Of a stretch of DNA of 64,000 bases, positions 1 through 8,132 are shown piece after piece. The notes under the pieces are model-generated. The model was not told the DNA's origin, ran no database searches, and worked only from the letters and a program-made list of their open reading frames with translations. The stretch comes from Clostridia bacterium (GTDB taxonomy: Bacteria > Bacillota > Clostridia > Oscillospirales > Acutalibacteraceae), in NCBI GenBank assembly GCA_017430535.1, contig JAFRMR010000007.1:159473-223472 (forward strand). The letters run 5' to 3'. The translations under genes were made by a program, and so were the position numbers. The number at the start of each line of letters is the position of its first letter. Within the stretch, counting starts at the first letter, position 1.

Positions 1-280
1 CAGTCTGATGTTCTGTTGACTGCTGCACAAAGCCTATGGCGGAGCTTTCAGCCTGGGAAAGCTCTTTTATTTCTTTTCCGCCGAATAGTATACTGCCTTC
101 TGTTTCTCCCAGGGGTGAAAGCTCGGGCTTCAGCAATCTGAGCAGTGTTGTTTTGCCGCTGCCGGTGGGGCCGAAAAGCGCAACAAAATCACCCTGTTCC
201 ACGCTCAGGTTTATGTTCTTTATTGTTTCTGAGCAACCGGGGTATGAGAAGGAGAGATTTTTGATTTCAATAAGCGCCAT
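1..280 (-). CDS. ECF transporter ATP-binding subunit (EcfA-like), 3' end outside window
   Basis: Only the N-terminal 93 residues are inside the window. They begin MALIEIKNLSFSYP, as ABC ATPases do, and carry a Walker A motif GPTGSGKTT near residue 37 and a Q-loop glutamine in FVQQST near residue 88. The protein should hydrolyse ATP on the cytoplasmic face of an energy-coupling-factor transporter. It follows the EcfT-like gene with a 61-base overlap, so translation is probably coupled. It is the last visible gene of the cobalamin-riboswitch operon that starts near 4680; the second ATPase or the S component, if present, must lie to the left. Confidence 0.9.
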   Translation of the reverse strand, partial: MALIEIKNLSFSYPGCSETIKNINLSVEQGDFVALFGPTGSGKTTLLRLLKPELSPLGETEGSILFGGKEIKELSQAESSAIGFVQQSTEHQT

Positions 281-1131
281 TTCAGTTTGTCACCTGCCTC
301 AATTATGGTGGGTATCAGGCACAGAATAAAGTAGCCCGAGTATGCGGCAACAGCCGCCGTTTCAAAACCGGGGAGTTTCATTGAAGGGTAAAAGGAATAG
401 TCAAGGAAACCGAAAGCGGATACTGCAATATATATTCCGCCTATAACCGCCGTAACTGCCGTAAGAGCACAATCTGCGGTGTCAAATGAGAATATCCGGT
501 AACGGCTTCTTTTACCGCCGCCGTAACCCCTTGCGGCCATACTGTCCGAGGTTATGATTGTGTTTTCAATCATATAGGATATCATTACGGAAAAAACTCT
601 CATTACCGATTTTACTTTATATACAATTGAGTCTGTTTTAAAAGTTCCAAGAGTTTTCTGAACCGCTATGGCTTCTTTTGATTTTTTTATGTAAACCGGA
701 ATAAATCTTAAAGCAAGGGTAAGCATTAGGGCGGATTTCGGGAAGAATCTGCCTACGGAATAAACCACCTTATCCGCCGTCATTATTTCGGAATAAACCG
801 CAAACCAGTAAAGAGCGCCTGCAACCATAATCCCCATAAAAAGGCCGTAAACCAGCGCCTCTGCCGTTACCGCATTATTGTTGATAAACAGCAGGGGAGT
901 TTTGCCGTTATGGCTGAAAATCGGGTTAAGAATTGTGCAGCCCGCAATGATTATAAAAACGGAAATATGTATTTTTTTGCTTTTGCAGTAGGGTGTTGAG
1001 CAGTAAAGAATAAGCCCTCCTGTAAAAGAGAGCATAATGATAATAGGATTCAATGAAAACATTGATATTAAAATAACCGATAAAAAACAGACTGAAACCG
1101 AGAGAGGATTGTAAGATTTAAGGCTCTTCAT
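220..1131 (-). CDS. ECF transporter transmembrane subunit (EcfT/CbiQ family)
   Basis: A 303-residue membrane protein with about five to six hydrophobic segments and a cytoplasmic coupling region. Residues near 197-207 read MAARGYGGGKR, matching the Ala-Arg-Gly coupling motif by which EcfT proteins contact their ATPases. In the family, EcfT joins two ATPases to a substrate-binding S component. It overlaps the transcobalamin-like gene by 4 bases upstream and the ATPase by 61 bases downstream. The unusually long 3' overlap encodes a polar tail (SKISPSHTPVAQKQ) with no obvious role. Substrate is inferred as a corrinoid from the riboswitch and the neighbouring protein. Confidence 0.88.
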   Translation of the reverse strand: MKSLKSYNPLSVSVCFLSVILISMFSLNPIIIMLSFTGGLILYCSTPYCKSKKIHISVFIIIAGCTILNPIFSHNGKTPLLFINNNAVTAEALVYGLFMGIMVAGALYWFAVYSEIMTADKVVYSVGRFFPKSALMLTLALRFIPVYIKKSKEAIAVQKTLGTFKTDSIVYKVKSVMRVFSVMISYMIENTIITSDSMAARGYGGGKRSRYRIFSFDTADCALTAVTAVIGGIYIAVSAFGFLDYSFYPSMKLPGFETAAVAAYSGYFILCLIPTIIEAGDKLKWRLLKSKISPSHTPVAQKQ

Positions 1132-3296
1132 TTCAGATCCTCTCCCAGGTTACAGGTATATTCCCATTTGATTTTATCGCCGTCGCTCAGCAGATACTGG
1201 CCGCAGCCTACATCGGCCTGCACTCCGTTTACGCTGTAAATCCAGCCGGAAAGCTCGCCGTAGTCAAATTCATAAAGGTTGTTTATACCTGCTATGTAGG
1301 CGTTACTGTGGTCAGCGGCACCGGCGGATTTATCATCCACCTGAATCTGCAGCTCTCTGGCTATGAAGATAAGGCAGTCATATACCGTGGCGCCTTCATA
1401 AAGCTTAACTTTGGTTTTGGGCAGGATAACGCCTTTTTTGGGCGTTATCTCTTCATCGCCCTGGCCTTTGACCGTGTCGCAGCGGATGCTGATGGTAACA
1501 ATTATTGTTCCGTCGCCGTCTGCTTTTGTGGGTGAGTAGAATTCACCGGGTGTCTGTATATTGATAAGCAATGCGCAGGCGGTGATAATACCGGCAACTG
1601 CGGCAATTGCCACATAGTTTTCAGGTTTTCTCTTCTTGAGGGCTGTTATAACAGCTGCGGAGATTGCGGCAAGCCCCCAGGCAACGCATATTGCAATTAT
1701 TCTGAAAATAAACGATGTGCTTTTTCTCGGGCCTGTTTTTTCGCCCGTGTTTTCGCTTTCGTATAAATCCGTATATTCGGATGCGCTTGTTTCCCCGCCG
1801 TAATATGTTGTTGAATAATCATCGGTTTCATCGTTGAATGTTACGGTTTCAAAGCTCTGGTAATTTCCTGTTGTTGTGTATGCCTCGGTAGCATCATAAT
1901 AGGGAACGGTATTGAGAGCCGGGGCAAGTGTATAAGTAACTGTTTCGGGTGTGACTGTGGGCACTATCGGTTCAGTGTCAGCTTCCGTTGCGGCTTTTTT
2001 TGCTGCTTTTGTTGTAGTTGTTGTGGATTCTCTTTCTTTTCTTGAGCCGTTGGTAAACCCGCCGTTCGGCGAAACATTGCCGCCGTTTGCGGGCTTATTG
2101 TTCGGGCTTATGGTAGTGGGTGAAAAATTGTTTGTAAGGTTATTTTCTCTGCTCCCCGAACCTGTGGGATTTGTAAATTTCTGTGATGATTTTGAAGATG
2201 AACTTTCGCTTTCATCTGTGCTGTCGGATGTATCGGCGACTGCAGTAGATGCAGTTGTGGCAGTGCTGTCGGTATCGCTTGCGCTGCCTGCCTGGCCGCT
2301 GCCTGAGTTGGATTTTGAAGCGGAACCTGTCTGAAGGTTCAGGCTTTTTGGCGAAAGATTATATGCGTAAAGTCCACCTCCGCCCTGATTGAAAACATAA
2401 AGAGCCACGCTTGCATAAAGCACCTGTGCCGTGGCGTTGAGGTTATAATCACCGCCTGCTGTGTGTGAGTAGCCTTTTGAGGCTTTGTAGGCAAGCATTG
2501 CCTCGTATGGATTTTTACCGCCTTTTATGAATCTTGAATCACTCAGGGGGTTAATTCCCAGTGAAGTCAGGGCAACCACAACCTGTGCGGCGCTCTCCGG
2601 GTTCTCAGCGCCGTAGCTGGCAAATCCGCCGTTGCTCTTTTGGCTTCCGGAAAGAAAGGTCAGGGCTTTGCTTACTGCGCCGGCAACGGTTTTGTTACCT
2701 GCATTGTAAGGCGCAAGTGCCTGAAGCACCATGGCGGTTACATCCACATCTGAGCTGCCCTTTGATATTGCCCAGCCGCCGTCGCTCTGCTGAGCATCAA
2801 GCAGGGTTTTTACCGCGACATCGGCGCTTGTGCCGGCTGTGTTATTTATAAGATGCAGGCCGAAAACCCAGCTCATAATGCCCATGGCGCCTGTATCTTC
2901 GCTTATAACCTTTTTAACATAATCCGAGTGTACGCCCATTATGGAAAACAGAAGGGCTATCCGCTCTCTTGTTACGGCATTTCCGCTGAAGCTTGAAGAG
3001 GTTGCTCTGCTGTAAAGGGCCTCATTGAATATTGTGAAATCATAACTGCTGTCAAAACGCCTCAGGGAATATACAAACCAGTCGGAAGAAACTCCTGCAT
3101 TTTCGGCATATTTGCCGTCAAGAAGCGCCTGTACATTTTTTACTCCCGCTGTGCTTTTTTCATCATTGTATATGCCTGTAATTACTTTATCCGGGCTTGT
3201 ATCGGAAGCAGCATCGGCCGGAAGTAAAAATACCCCCGGCAAAACGATTGAAAAAATCAGCAATAATGAAATTGTCAGTCGTCTGATTCTGCTCAT
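1128..3296 (-). CDS. Membrane-anchored transcobalamin-like protein (helical barrel + two TM + DUF4430 domain)
   Basis: The 722-residue product has a signal peptide (1-29). Residues about 75-310 form a helical domain with prenyltransferase/squalene-cyclase-like repeats; two carry QSDGGW and KSNGGF motifs. A long Ser/Thr-rich linker (about 320-520) follows, then two membrane spans (about 529-551 and 559-580) and a C-terminal beta domain (about 597-718) of the DUF4430/transcobalamin-C type. A helical barrel followed by a DUF4430-like domain is the order in mammalian intrinsic factor and transcobalamin, where cobalamin lies between the two. Both domains are predicted outside the cell. With the cobalamin riboswitch and ECF genes, I infer a corrinoid-capture protein that hands substrate to the transporter. 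Binding has not been shown. Confidence 0.8.
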   Translation of the reverse strand: MSRIRRLTISLLLIFSIVLPGVFLLPADAASDTSPDKVITGIYNDEKSTAGVKNVQALLDGKYAENAGVSSDWFVYSLRRFDSSYDFTIFNEALYSRATSSSFSGNAVTRERIALLFSIMGVHSDYVKKVISEDTGAMGIMSWVFGLHLINNTAGTSADVAVKTLLDAQQSDGGWAISKGSSDVDVTAMVLQALAPYNAGNKTVAGAVSKALTFLSGSQKSNGGFASYGAENPESAAQVVVALTSLGINPLSDSRFIKGGKNPYEAMLAYKASKGYSHTAGGDYNLNATAQVLYASVALYVFNQGGGGLYAYNLSPKSLNLQTGSASKSNSGSGQAGSASDTDSTATTASTAVADTSDSTDESESSSSKSSQKFTNPTGSGSRENNLTNNFSPTTISPNNKPANGGNVSPNGGFTNGSRKERESTTTTTKAAKKAATEADTEPIVPTVTPETVTYTLAPALNTVPYYDATEAYTTTGNYQSFETVTFNDETDDYSTTYYGGETSASEYTDLYESENTGEKTGPRKSTSFIFRIIAICVAWGLAAISAAVITALKKRKPENYVAIAAVAGIITACALLINIQTPGEFYSPTKADGDGTIIVTISIRCDTVKGQGDEEITPKKGVILPKTKVKLYEGATVYDCLIFIARELQIQVDDKSAGAADHSNAYIAGINNLYEFDYGELSGWIYSVNGVQADVGCGQYLLSDGDKIKWEYTCNLGEDLK

Positions 3297-3335
3297 AGTC
3301 TCCTTAAACTCTTTCGGTTTTATGAAAGCCTTAAA

Positions 3336-4157
3336 TTATACTTTGGGTGCAATATTGGGAAAAATCTCAGTGATTTTGCTGAGAAATGATGAAAAGATAT
3401 CTGTAAAAAATGCCTTGATACTTTCAATTATATCATTGAAAATGTCGCTTGCATCCTGGCCTGTGGTGGTAAGAATGCATACCGGGGGAGTGATTATTGT
3501 TCCTGAGGGGGATTTTGCGCTTACAGTGTATGTACCGCCTCTGGGTGCGGTGAATGTAGCGTTGCCTTTTTTGTCGGTATAGCAGCCGGTGCCTTCGCCG
3601 TCAATGGTGATTTCAGCTTTTTCAACGGGTTTTGTAACGGGATTATAGTTGTCATCAAAGCCGGCAATTGAAAGTGTAAGGGTTATTTCGTCGCCCTTTT
3701 CGGCTTCGGCAGTGTTTTTGTTGAAATATGAATATGTATCGGAAAAATCTTTTGTATCGGTATAAGTGAATGCGTAAACATGGTCATTGGTTTTTACTGC
3801 ATCTGCCAGAGACCAGGCTGCTGCGTTGTTCAGATAGTATCCGAATCCCATATTGTTTTCTTCACCCCAGAGTTTGGTAAGTGAAAGGCCGTACTGTGTT
3901 TCGGATGTGCCGTAGCCTTTTGCGGCTTTGCCGTCGAATTTTGCATCGTGAGCGCAGTACAGGGCGTCATTGATTGTAAGCTGGCCGTCCTTATCGGTAT
4001 CGGTAACTTTAATCTTCTCATAAGCCAGCGCAAGCTTGCCGGATTTTGTGGCAATGCTTACAAAAAGCTCGGCTTCGGGTGAAGTGGCTGCAAAAGCTAC
4101 TGTGAGTGTGCCGAAAATCATAATAACGGCAATTGCGAGTGATAAAAACCTTTTCAT
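3336..4157 (-). CDS. Secreted DUF4430-like protein with an EF-hand/dockerin-like loop
   Basis: A 273-residue exported protein with a signal peptide ending near Ala-23. Residues about 50-70 contain TDTDKDGQLTINDA, a dockerin or EF-hand-like calcium loop. The following stretch (WGEENNMGFGYYLNN, then DHVYAFTY) resembles DUF4430-type beta domains. Residues about 165-225 look like an Ig/Cna-B-type beta repeat. The C-terminal 45 residues are amphipathic and may associate with the membrane. The start codon directly abuts the stop of the upstream gene, and the ribosome site AAGGAG lies inside that gene's lysine-rich tail. It is likely a second extracellular component of the same corrinoid system. Confidence 0.7.
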   Translation of the reverse strand: MKRFLSLAIAVIMIFGTLTVAFAATSPEAELFVSIATKSGKLALAYEKIKVTDTDKDGQLTINDALYCAHDAKFDGKAAKGYGTSETQYGLSLTKLWGEENNMGFGYYLNNAAAWSLADAVKTNDHVYAFTYTDTKDFSDTYSYFNKNTAEAEKGDEITLTLSIAGFDDNYNPVTKPVEKAEITIDGEGTGCYTDKKGNATFTAPRGGTYTVSAKSPSGTIITPPVCILTTTGQDASDIFNDIIESIKAFFTDIFSSFLSKITEIFPNIAPKV

Positions 4158-4442
4158 TTAATTTTGCTCCTTTTTTTTATTTTTGTCAAGTTTATATTCA
4201 CGCATCTTTATTTTATGTTGGATGCGTTTTTTCTGTTTCTTTTCTTCTTTTTCACTGTCTTTCGGTTTTATTCCCACCTCGGTCAGTGCCTTGGGCCAGG
4301 GGCCGTAAAATGATTTTATTGCCGCAACCTGCTCCGGGGTAAAATCTCCCTTTTTAGGGTAACGGTTTTCTCCCGAAAGCAGTATGGAATCATATTTCTG
4401 CCGGAGCAGTTCTTTGCATTTGTCTTTTGTCAGGTTTTCCAT
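4158..4442 (-). CDS. Small basic protein with a homing-endonuclease-associated-repeat-like segment
   Basis: First gene behind the cobalamin riboswitch, 94 residues. Residues about 8-57 contain a helical pattern ending in YGPWPKALTEVGI. This resembles the HNH-associated repeat found beside homing endonucleases and in small DNA-binding proteins. The last 35 residues are almost all Lys, Glu, Gln and Arg. The ATG directly follows the U-tract of the riboswitch terminator, and its only ribosome-site candidate (AAAGG) lies in the terminator's 3' arm. No catalytic residues are visible. Function is unknown; a nucleic-acid-binding role is a guess from charge and the repeat. Confidence 0.6.
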   Translation of the reverse strand: MENLTKDKCKELLRQKYDSILLSGENRYPKKGDFTPEQVAAIKSFYGPWPKALTEVGIKPKDSEKEEKKQKKRIQHKIKMREYKLDKNKKKEQN

Positions 4443-4477
4443 AAAAAAACACGCCTTTCAACTTAAGCTGAAAAGCG
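4443..4477 (-). terminator. Riboswitch expression platform: intrinsic terminator that also hides the ribosome site
   Basis: On the minus strand an 11-bp stem (arms 4467-4477 and 4452-4462, loop UUAA) is followed within two bases by seven U residues, 4449-4443. The ATG of the next gene starts at 4442. The 3' arm contains AAAGG, the only plausible Shine-Dalgarno sequence. Forming the hairpin would therefore both end transcription and block initiation. Confidence 0.85.
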
Positions 4478-4563
4478 CAACCCGAATAAAACCCCGGCAC
4501 TGCTGTACCAAAGTTTCTATACGGCTGCTCTTTTCATTCCCAAAAGATACAATACCAATGTTT

Positions 4564-4668
4564 ACACCCGCGGGCATTCCGGCTTACGGCAGAGCCGATT
4601 ACGGTAATGGATGTTGCGACGGATTTGCACCGAACTTCCCCCTTATCCTCATAAAAAGGAGCGGGTGT
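4564..4668 (-). ncRNA. Cobalamin riboswitch aptamer
   Basis: Read on the minus strand, the element is closed by a perfect 8-bp P1 (4661-4668 with 4564-4571). It holds the core GGGAAGUUCGGUGCAAAUCC (near 4620-4640), matching the conserved cobalamin-riboswitch GGGAA...GGUG..A.UCC box. It also has a GCAAC element and a 3' AAGCCGGAAUGCCCGC segment like the conserved AGUCAGGAUACCUGCC arm. At 105 nt it is shorter than many members. It sits 20 bases past a strong promoter and ahead of a terminator, so ligand should switch the uptake operon off. Confidence 0.88.
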
Positions 4669-4687
4669 ATACTTAATTTTCACAATA

Positions 4688-4716
4688 ATTTTATGCCTTT
4701 TGCACGTCATTGTCAA
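4688..4716 (-). promoter_or_regulatory. Promoter of the riboswitch/ECF operon
   Basis: Minus-strand TTGACA (4716-4711), 17-base spacer, TAAAAT (4693-4688). Transcription would start near 4681, shortly before the riboswitch P1. Confidence 0.85.
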
Positions 4717-4811
4717 GTGCAGCGGTTATTGTCCGTTATTTTGTACACACCTTGGGTTAAAATGAAACTGCAGGGTATGTTGATATCTTTATGAAATCGG
4801 AGGTGTATCAA

Positions 4812-5336
4812 ATGATTAACTGGCCCGTATATCTGAGAATAGCCGGCGATGATTACCTGCACACATTCAAAACCTCGGTACCCGTAAGTGATGATATCTA
4901 CCGCAAGATGATTATTGCTGCAGATCTGAGAAAGCCCTTCAGTTCATGTGAGTTTTACGAAACGGTAAAAGAAAAAATGAATTCTATTCTTAAAAAGGGG
5001 CAGACAGCCGATGAAACCGTACTCAGCAGCGCCGTTATCTGCGACCCCGGCGATATCAAGCGGCTGCGGGAAAAATTCAGGGGCAGAACCTATGGCTGGT
5101 ATGCGGATAAAACCGCCAACGAGTGTGAGTTTGATTATTATTCCCCGGAGTATCCCTTTGAGGAATACTGCCTTACGGTCTGCTTTGATAAAAACGGAAC
5201 CGTAACGGATATAAAGGATGTTATCGCTTTCTGCCCGGAAATAAGGAACGGCATTGAAACCGGAAAAGCCGAATGTTACCCGGATTTTGTGTCAATTTCC
5301 CTCTGCCTTGAAAATGAATTGGAAAAGACAGGCTGA
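4812..5336 (+). CDS. Hypothetical protein
   Basis: A 174-residue soluble acidic protein with no signal peptide or membrane span. ATG 4812 is chosen over the in-frame ATG at 4791 because GGAGGTG (4799-4805) lies seven bases before 4812, inside the longer reading. The sequence has several aromatic-rich stretches (RTYGWYADKT, FDYYSPEYPFEEY) and scattered cysteines without a metal-binding spacing. I recognise no family. It stands alone between the divergent cobalamin operon and the phosphate symporter. Confidence 0.75.
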   Translation: MINWPVYLRIAGDDYLHTFKTSVPVSDDIYRKMIIAADLRKPFSSCEFYETVKEKMNSILKKGQTADETVLSSAVICDPGDIKRLREKFRGRTYGWYADKTANECEFDYYSPEYPFEEYCLTVCFDKNGTVTDIKDVIAFCPEIRNGIETGKAECYPDFVSISLCLENELEKTG

Positions 5337-5342
5337 TTACTG

Positions 5343-5371
5343 TTTACTTATTTCTTTCTCTGTGTTAAAAT
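5343..5371 (+). promoter_or_regulatory. Promoter of the Na/Pi symporter gene
   Basis: TTTACT (5343-5348), 17-base spacer, TAAAAT (5366-5371) with an extended -10 TG at 5363-5364. Confidence 0.6.
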
Positions 5372-5401
5372 AAACTGTAATATTTTGATTTGGAGACAGA
5401 A

Positions 5402-7147
5402 ATGGATTTTTTTGATGTTTTAACCCTTGCCGGCGGTCTCGCCCTGTTCCTGTTCGGTATGAATGTAATGGGCGCGGCTCTTGAGAAAAGGGCCGGCGGC
5501 AATCTCAAAAACCTTCTGGGTAAAATAACAGGCAGCAAAGCCGGCGGCATAGCCACCGGCGCGGGTATAACCGTTGTTACTCAGTCCTCCTCCGCCACCA
5601 CGGTTATGGTTGTGGGTTTTGTCAACTCCGGCATAATCACCCTGGCTCAGGCAATAAATGTAATTATAGGCGCCAATGTGGGTACCACCGTAACGGGCTG
5701 GATTCTGTCCCTTAACGGTATAAGCGGCGAAAGCGCATTTCTGCTTAAAATGCTCAAGCCCACGTCTTTCACCCCGGTGCTCGCCTTTATCGGCGTTATT
5801 CTTTTTATGTTCTCAAAGCAGACAAAAAAGAAGGACATAGGCACCATTCTGCTTGGATTTGCAACCCTTATGTCCGGTATGTCGGCTATGTCCGGGGCAG
5901 TTGAGGGGCTCAAGGAGCTTCCCCAGTTCGGCAGAATTCTTCTTATCTTCAACAATCCGCTTCTGGGTGTGCTTATCGGTACCCTTATCACCGCCGCAAT
6001 TCAGTCCTCCGCCGCATCAATCGGTATGTTGCAGTCTCTTGCTCTTACCGGTCAGGTTACCTGGGGTGCCGCAATACCCATTGTTATGGGTCAGAATATC
6101 GGCACCACAATCACAGCCCTTATCTCCGCCGTAGGTGCAACCAAAAACGGTAAAAGAGCCGCCCTTGCCCACCTTACATTCAATGTTTTCGGCACCGTAA
6201 TATGGACCGCTGTTTTCTGGCTTGTCAAAATTTTTGTGCAGCCGGTTTTCCTTACGGAAAGCATTTCAATTTACAGCGTTGCTCTTTGCCACACGGTTTT
6301 CAATGTTCTCACTATGTTGCTGGTGCTTCCGATTACAGGCCTGCTCCAGAAGTTTGTTGAAAAGATTGTTCCCGATAAAAAGGGTGGGGATAATGAGATT
6401 GAGCTTGATGAGCGTCTTCTTGTTACTCCGGCCCTTGCTGTGGAGCAGTGCCGCATCCTTACTGTGGATATGGCCTCCCTTGCAGTTGAGTCTTTAAGCA
6501 ACTCCATGAAATGCCTTTTTGATTACAGCAAAGAGAGAGCGGATGCAATCCTTGAGGATGAGGAGCGCACCGACCACTATGAAGATGTTATCAGCTCCTT
6601 CCTTGTCAAAGTCAGCCGTTATGATATCAGCAACCGTGACAGCCGCGAGGCAGCAATGCTTCTTAAGGCCATCGGTGATTTTGAAAGGATTTCGGATCAC
6701 GCAGTCAATCTGCTTGAAGCCGCCCAGGAGATTAAAGAAAAGAATATTCAGTTCAGCGGCGGGGCTGAAAAGGAGCTTAAAACCATTACATCTGCCGTTG
6801 ATGAAATACTTAACCTTTCCTATCTTTCTTTTGTGAATAATTCTCTTGATATCGCCCTGACCGTCGAGCCCCTTGAGTCCGTAATAGACGACCTCAGGGA
6901 TGAGCTCAGGGGCAGGCATATAGAAAGGCTCCAGCGCGGTGAGTGCACCGTTGACGCAGGCTTTGTATGGTCCGATATTCTTACGGACCTTGAAAGAACA
7001 TCCGACCACTGCTCAAATGTTGCCGGCGCCGTAATTGATATCTCCCACCACAATATGAACCTGCACGAATCCCTCAGAACACTTAAGAGTGACAGTGAAG
7101 AATACAGAAGAGAATACGCCGCCTACAGCGAAAAATATTCCGTTTAA
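5402..7147 (+). CDS. Na+/phosphate symporter with PhoU-like C-terminal domain
   Basis: A 581-residue Na/Pi-cotransporter II family protein. Two inverted repeats carry the family's QSS motifs: VVTQSSSATTVMV near residue 60 and AAIQSSAASIGML near 200. They are paired with GANVGTTVTGW and GQNIGTTITAL. About eight membrane spans fill residues 5-325. The last 220 residues are a cytoplasmic PhoU-like helical domain (MASLAVESLSNSMKCLFDYS onward). It should import inorganic phosphate with sodium. ATG 5402 has GGAG six bases upstream; an in-frame TTG at 5390 would lie on the ribosome site and is rejected. It is followed 12 bases later by the YhaM-like gene. Confidence 0.92.
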   Translation: MDFFDVLTLAGGLALFLFGMNVMGAALEKRAGGNLKNLLGKITGSKAGGIATGAGITVVTQSSSATTVMVVGFVNSGIITLAQAINVIIGANVGTTVTGWILSLNGISGESAFLLKMLKPTSFTPVLAFIGVILFMFSKQTKKKDIGTILLGFATLMSGMSAMSGAVEGLKELPQFGRILLIFNNPLLGVLIGTLITAAIQSSAASIGMLQSLALTGQVTWGAAIPIVMGQNIGTTITALISAVGATKNGKRAALAHLTFNVFGTVIWTAVFWLVKIFVQPVFLTESISIYSVALCHTVFNVLTMLLVLPITGLLQKFVEKIVPDKKGGDNEIELDERLLVTPALAVEQCRILTVDMASLAVESLSNSMKCLFDYSKERADAILEDEERTDHYEDVISSFLVKVSRYDISNRDSREAAMLLKAIGDFERISDHAVNLLEAAQEIKEKNIQFSGGAEKELKTITSAVDEILNLSYLSFVNNSLDIALTVEPLESVIDDLRDELRGRHIERLQRGECTVDAGFVWSDILTDLERTSDHCSNVAGAVIDISHHNMNLHESLRTLKSDSEEYRREYAAYSEKYSV

Positions 7148-7159
7148 CAGGAGGATAAT

Positions 7160-8125
7160 ATGGATTACATTACCTATCCGGGCAGAGATTATGCCGATAT
7201 GTACTGCATAATCAAAACCGTTGAAGTAAAACCCAATAAAAAAGGCGTTGATTACCTTGATATGGAGCTTGCGGATAAAACCGGAAGCATAAACGCAAAA
7301 AAATGGACCGTGAATCCCGAGGACAGAGACTTGCAGCCCGGTGATTTTGTCAAGGTAAGGGGAACCGAAACCTCATTCAACGGCCAGCCCCAGCTTAAAG
7401 TTGATATAATTCGGAAGGTTACGGAAAACGACGGAATTGATATTTCCGAGTATGTGCCCGTTGCCTGCCTTCCAGGTGAAGTTATGCTCTCCGAAATAGA
7501 GCAGGTTGTGGCTTCTTTTAAGGATGAGGATTTCAAATCGCTTGTAAATGCAATGCTCAATAAATACAAGTCACGCCTGGTTTACTGGCCTGCGGCTCAG
7601 GGCTTCCATCACGCCGTCAGGGGTGGGCTGCTTATGCACACTCTCTCAATTGTCCGTGTGGCTGAAGCGATTACGGGCATTTATACTTACCTCAACAGCG
7701 ATCTGCTCCTGTCGGGTATAATCCTTCATGATATTGCGAAAATTGAAGAGATCAGTTCTTCCGATTTAGGCGTTCCCGGCGAATATACCCCCAGAGGCAA
7801 TCTTATAGGCCACCTTGTTATCGGTGCCATTGAAATTGAAGAAACAGGCAAAATGCTGGGTATTCCCGAAGAAAAGACAGTGCTTCTTGAGCATATGCTT
7901 ATTTCCCATCACGGCATACCGGAATTCGGTGCCGCAAAATATCCCATGTTCAGCGAGGCCCTTGTGCTTTCCCTTCTTGATGATCTTGATGCAAAGCTCT
8001 ATGAATTCAGGGAGCTTACGGGGGAACTTGAAGAAGGTAAATTCACAAAGAAGCTGGATTTCCTTGACAGACGCAAGCTTTATAAACATCCCCTTGAAAA
8101 TCCGGGAAAAATAAAACTTATTTGA
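7160..8125 (+). CDS. yhaM: YhaM-type 3'-5' exoribonuclease (OB fold + HD domain)
   Basis: A 321-residue protein with an N-terminal OB-fold nucleic-acid domain (about 10-85, with VKVRGTETSFNGQPQL) and an HD phosphohydrolase domain (about 150-285). Metal ligands appear in HHAVRGGLLMHTLS, HDIAKIEE and HMLISHHG. YhaM proteins are Mn2+-dependent 3'-5' exonucleases in RNA turnover, also acting on DNA in vitro. AGGAGG precedes the ATG. It is tightly clustered with prmA, whose ATG lies seven bases beyond its stop. Confidence 0.9.
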   Translation: MDYITYPGRDYADMYCIIKTVEVKPNKKGVDYLDMELADKTGSINAKKWTVNPEDRDLQPGDFVKVRGTETSFNGQPQLKVDIIRKVTENDGIDISEYVPVACLPGEVMLSEIEQVVASFKDEDFKSLVNAMLNKYKSRLVYWPAAQGFHHAVRGGLLMHTLSIVRVAEAITGIYTYLNSDLLLSGIILHDIAKIEEISSSDLGVPGEYTPRGNLIGHLVIGAIEIEETGKMLGIPEEKTVLLEHMLISHHGIPEFGAAKYPMFSEALVLSLLDDLDAKLYEFRELTGELEEGKFTKKLDFLDRRKLYKHPLENPGKIKLI

Positions 8126-8132
8126 GGTAAAT

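Noticed and set aside
2000-2340. Low-complexity sequence that could be a minisatellite
   Set aside because: It encodes the Ser/Thr-rich linker of the transcobalamin-like protein; repeat units are irregular.
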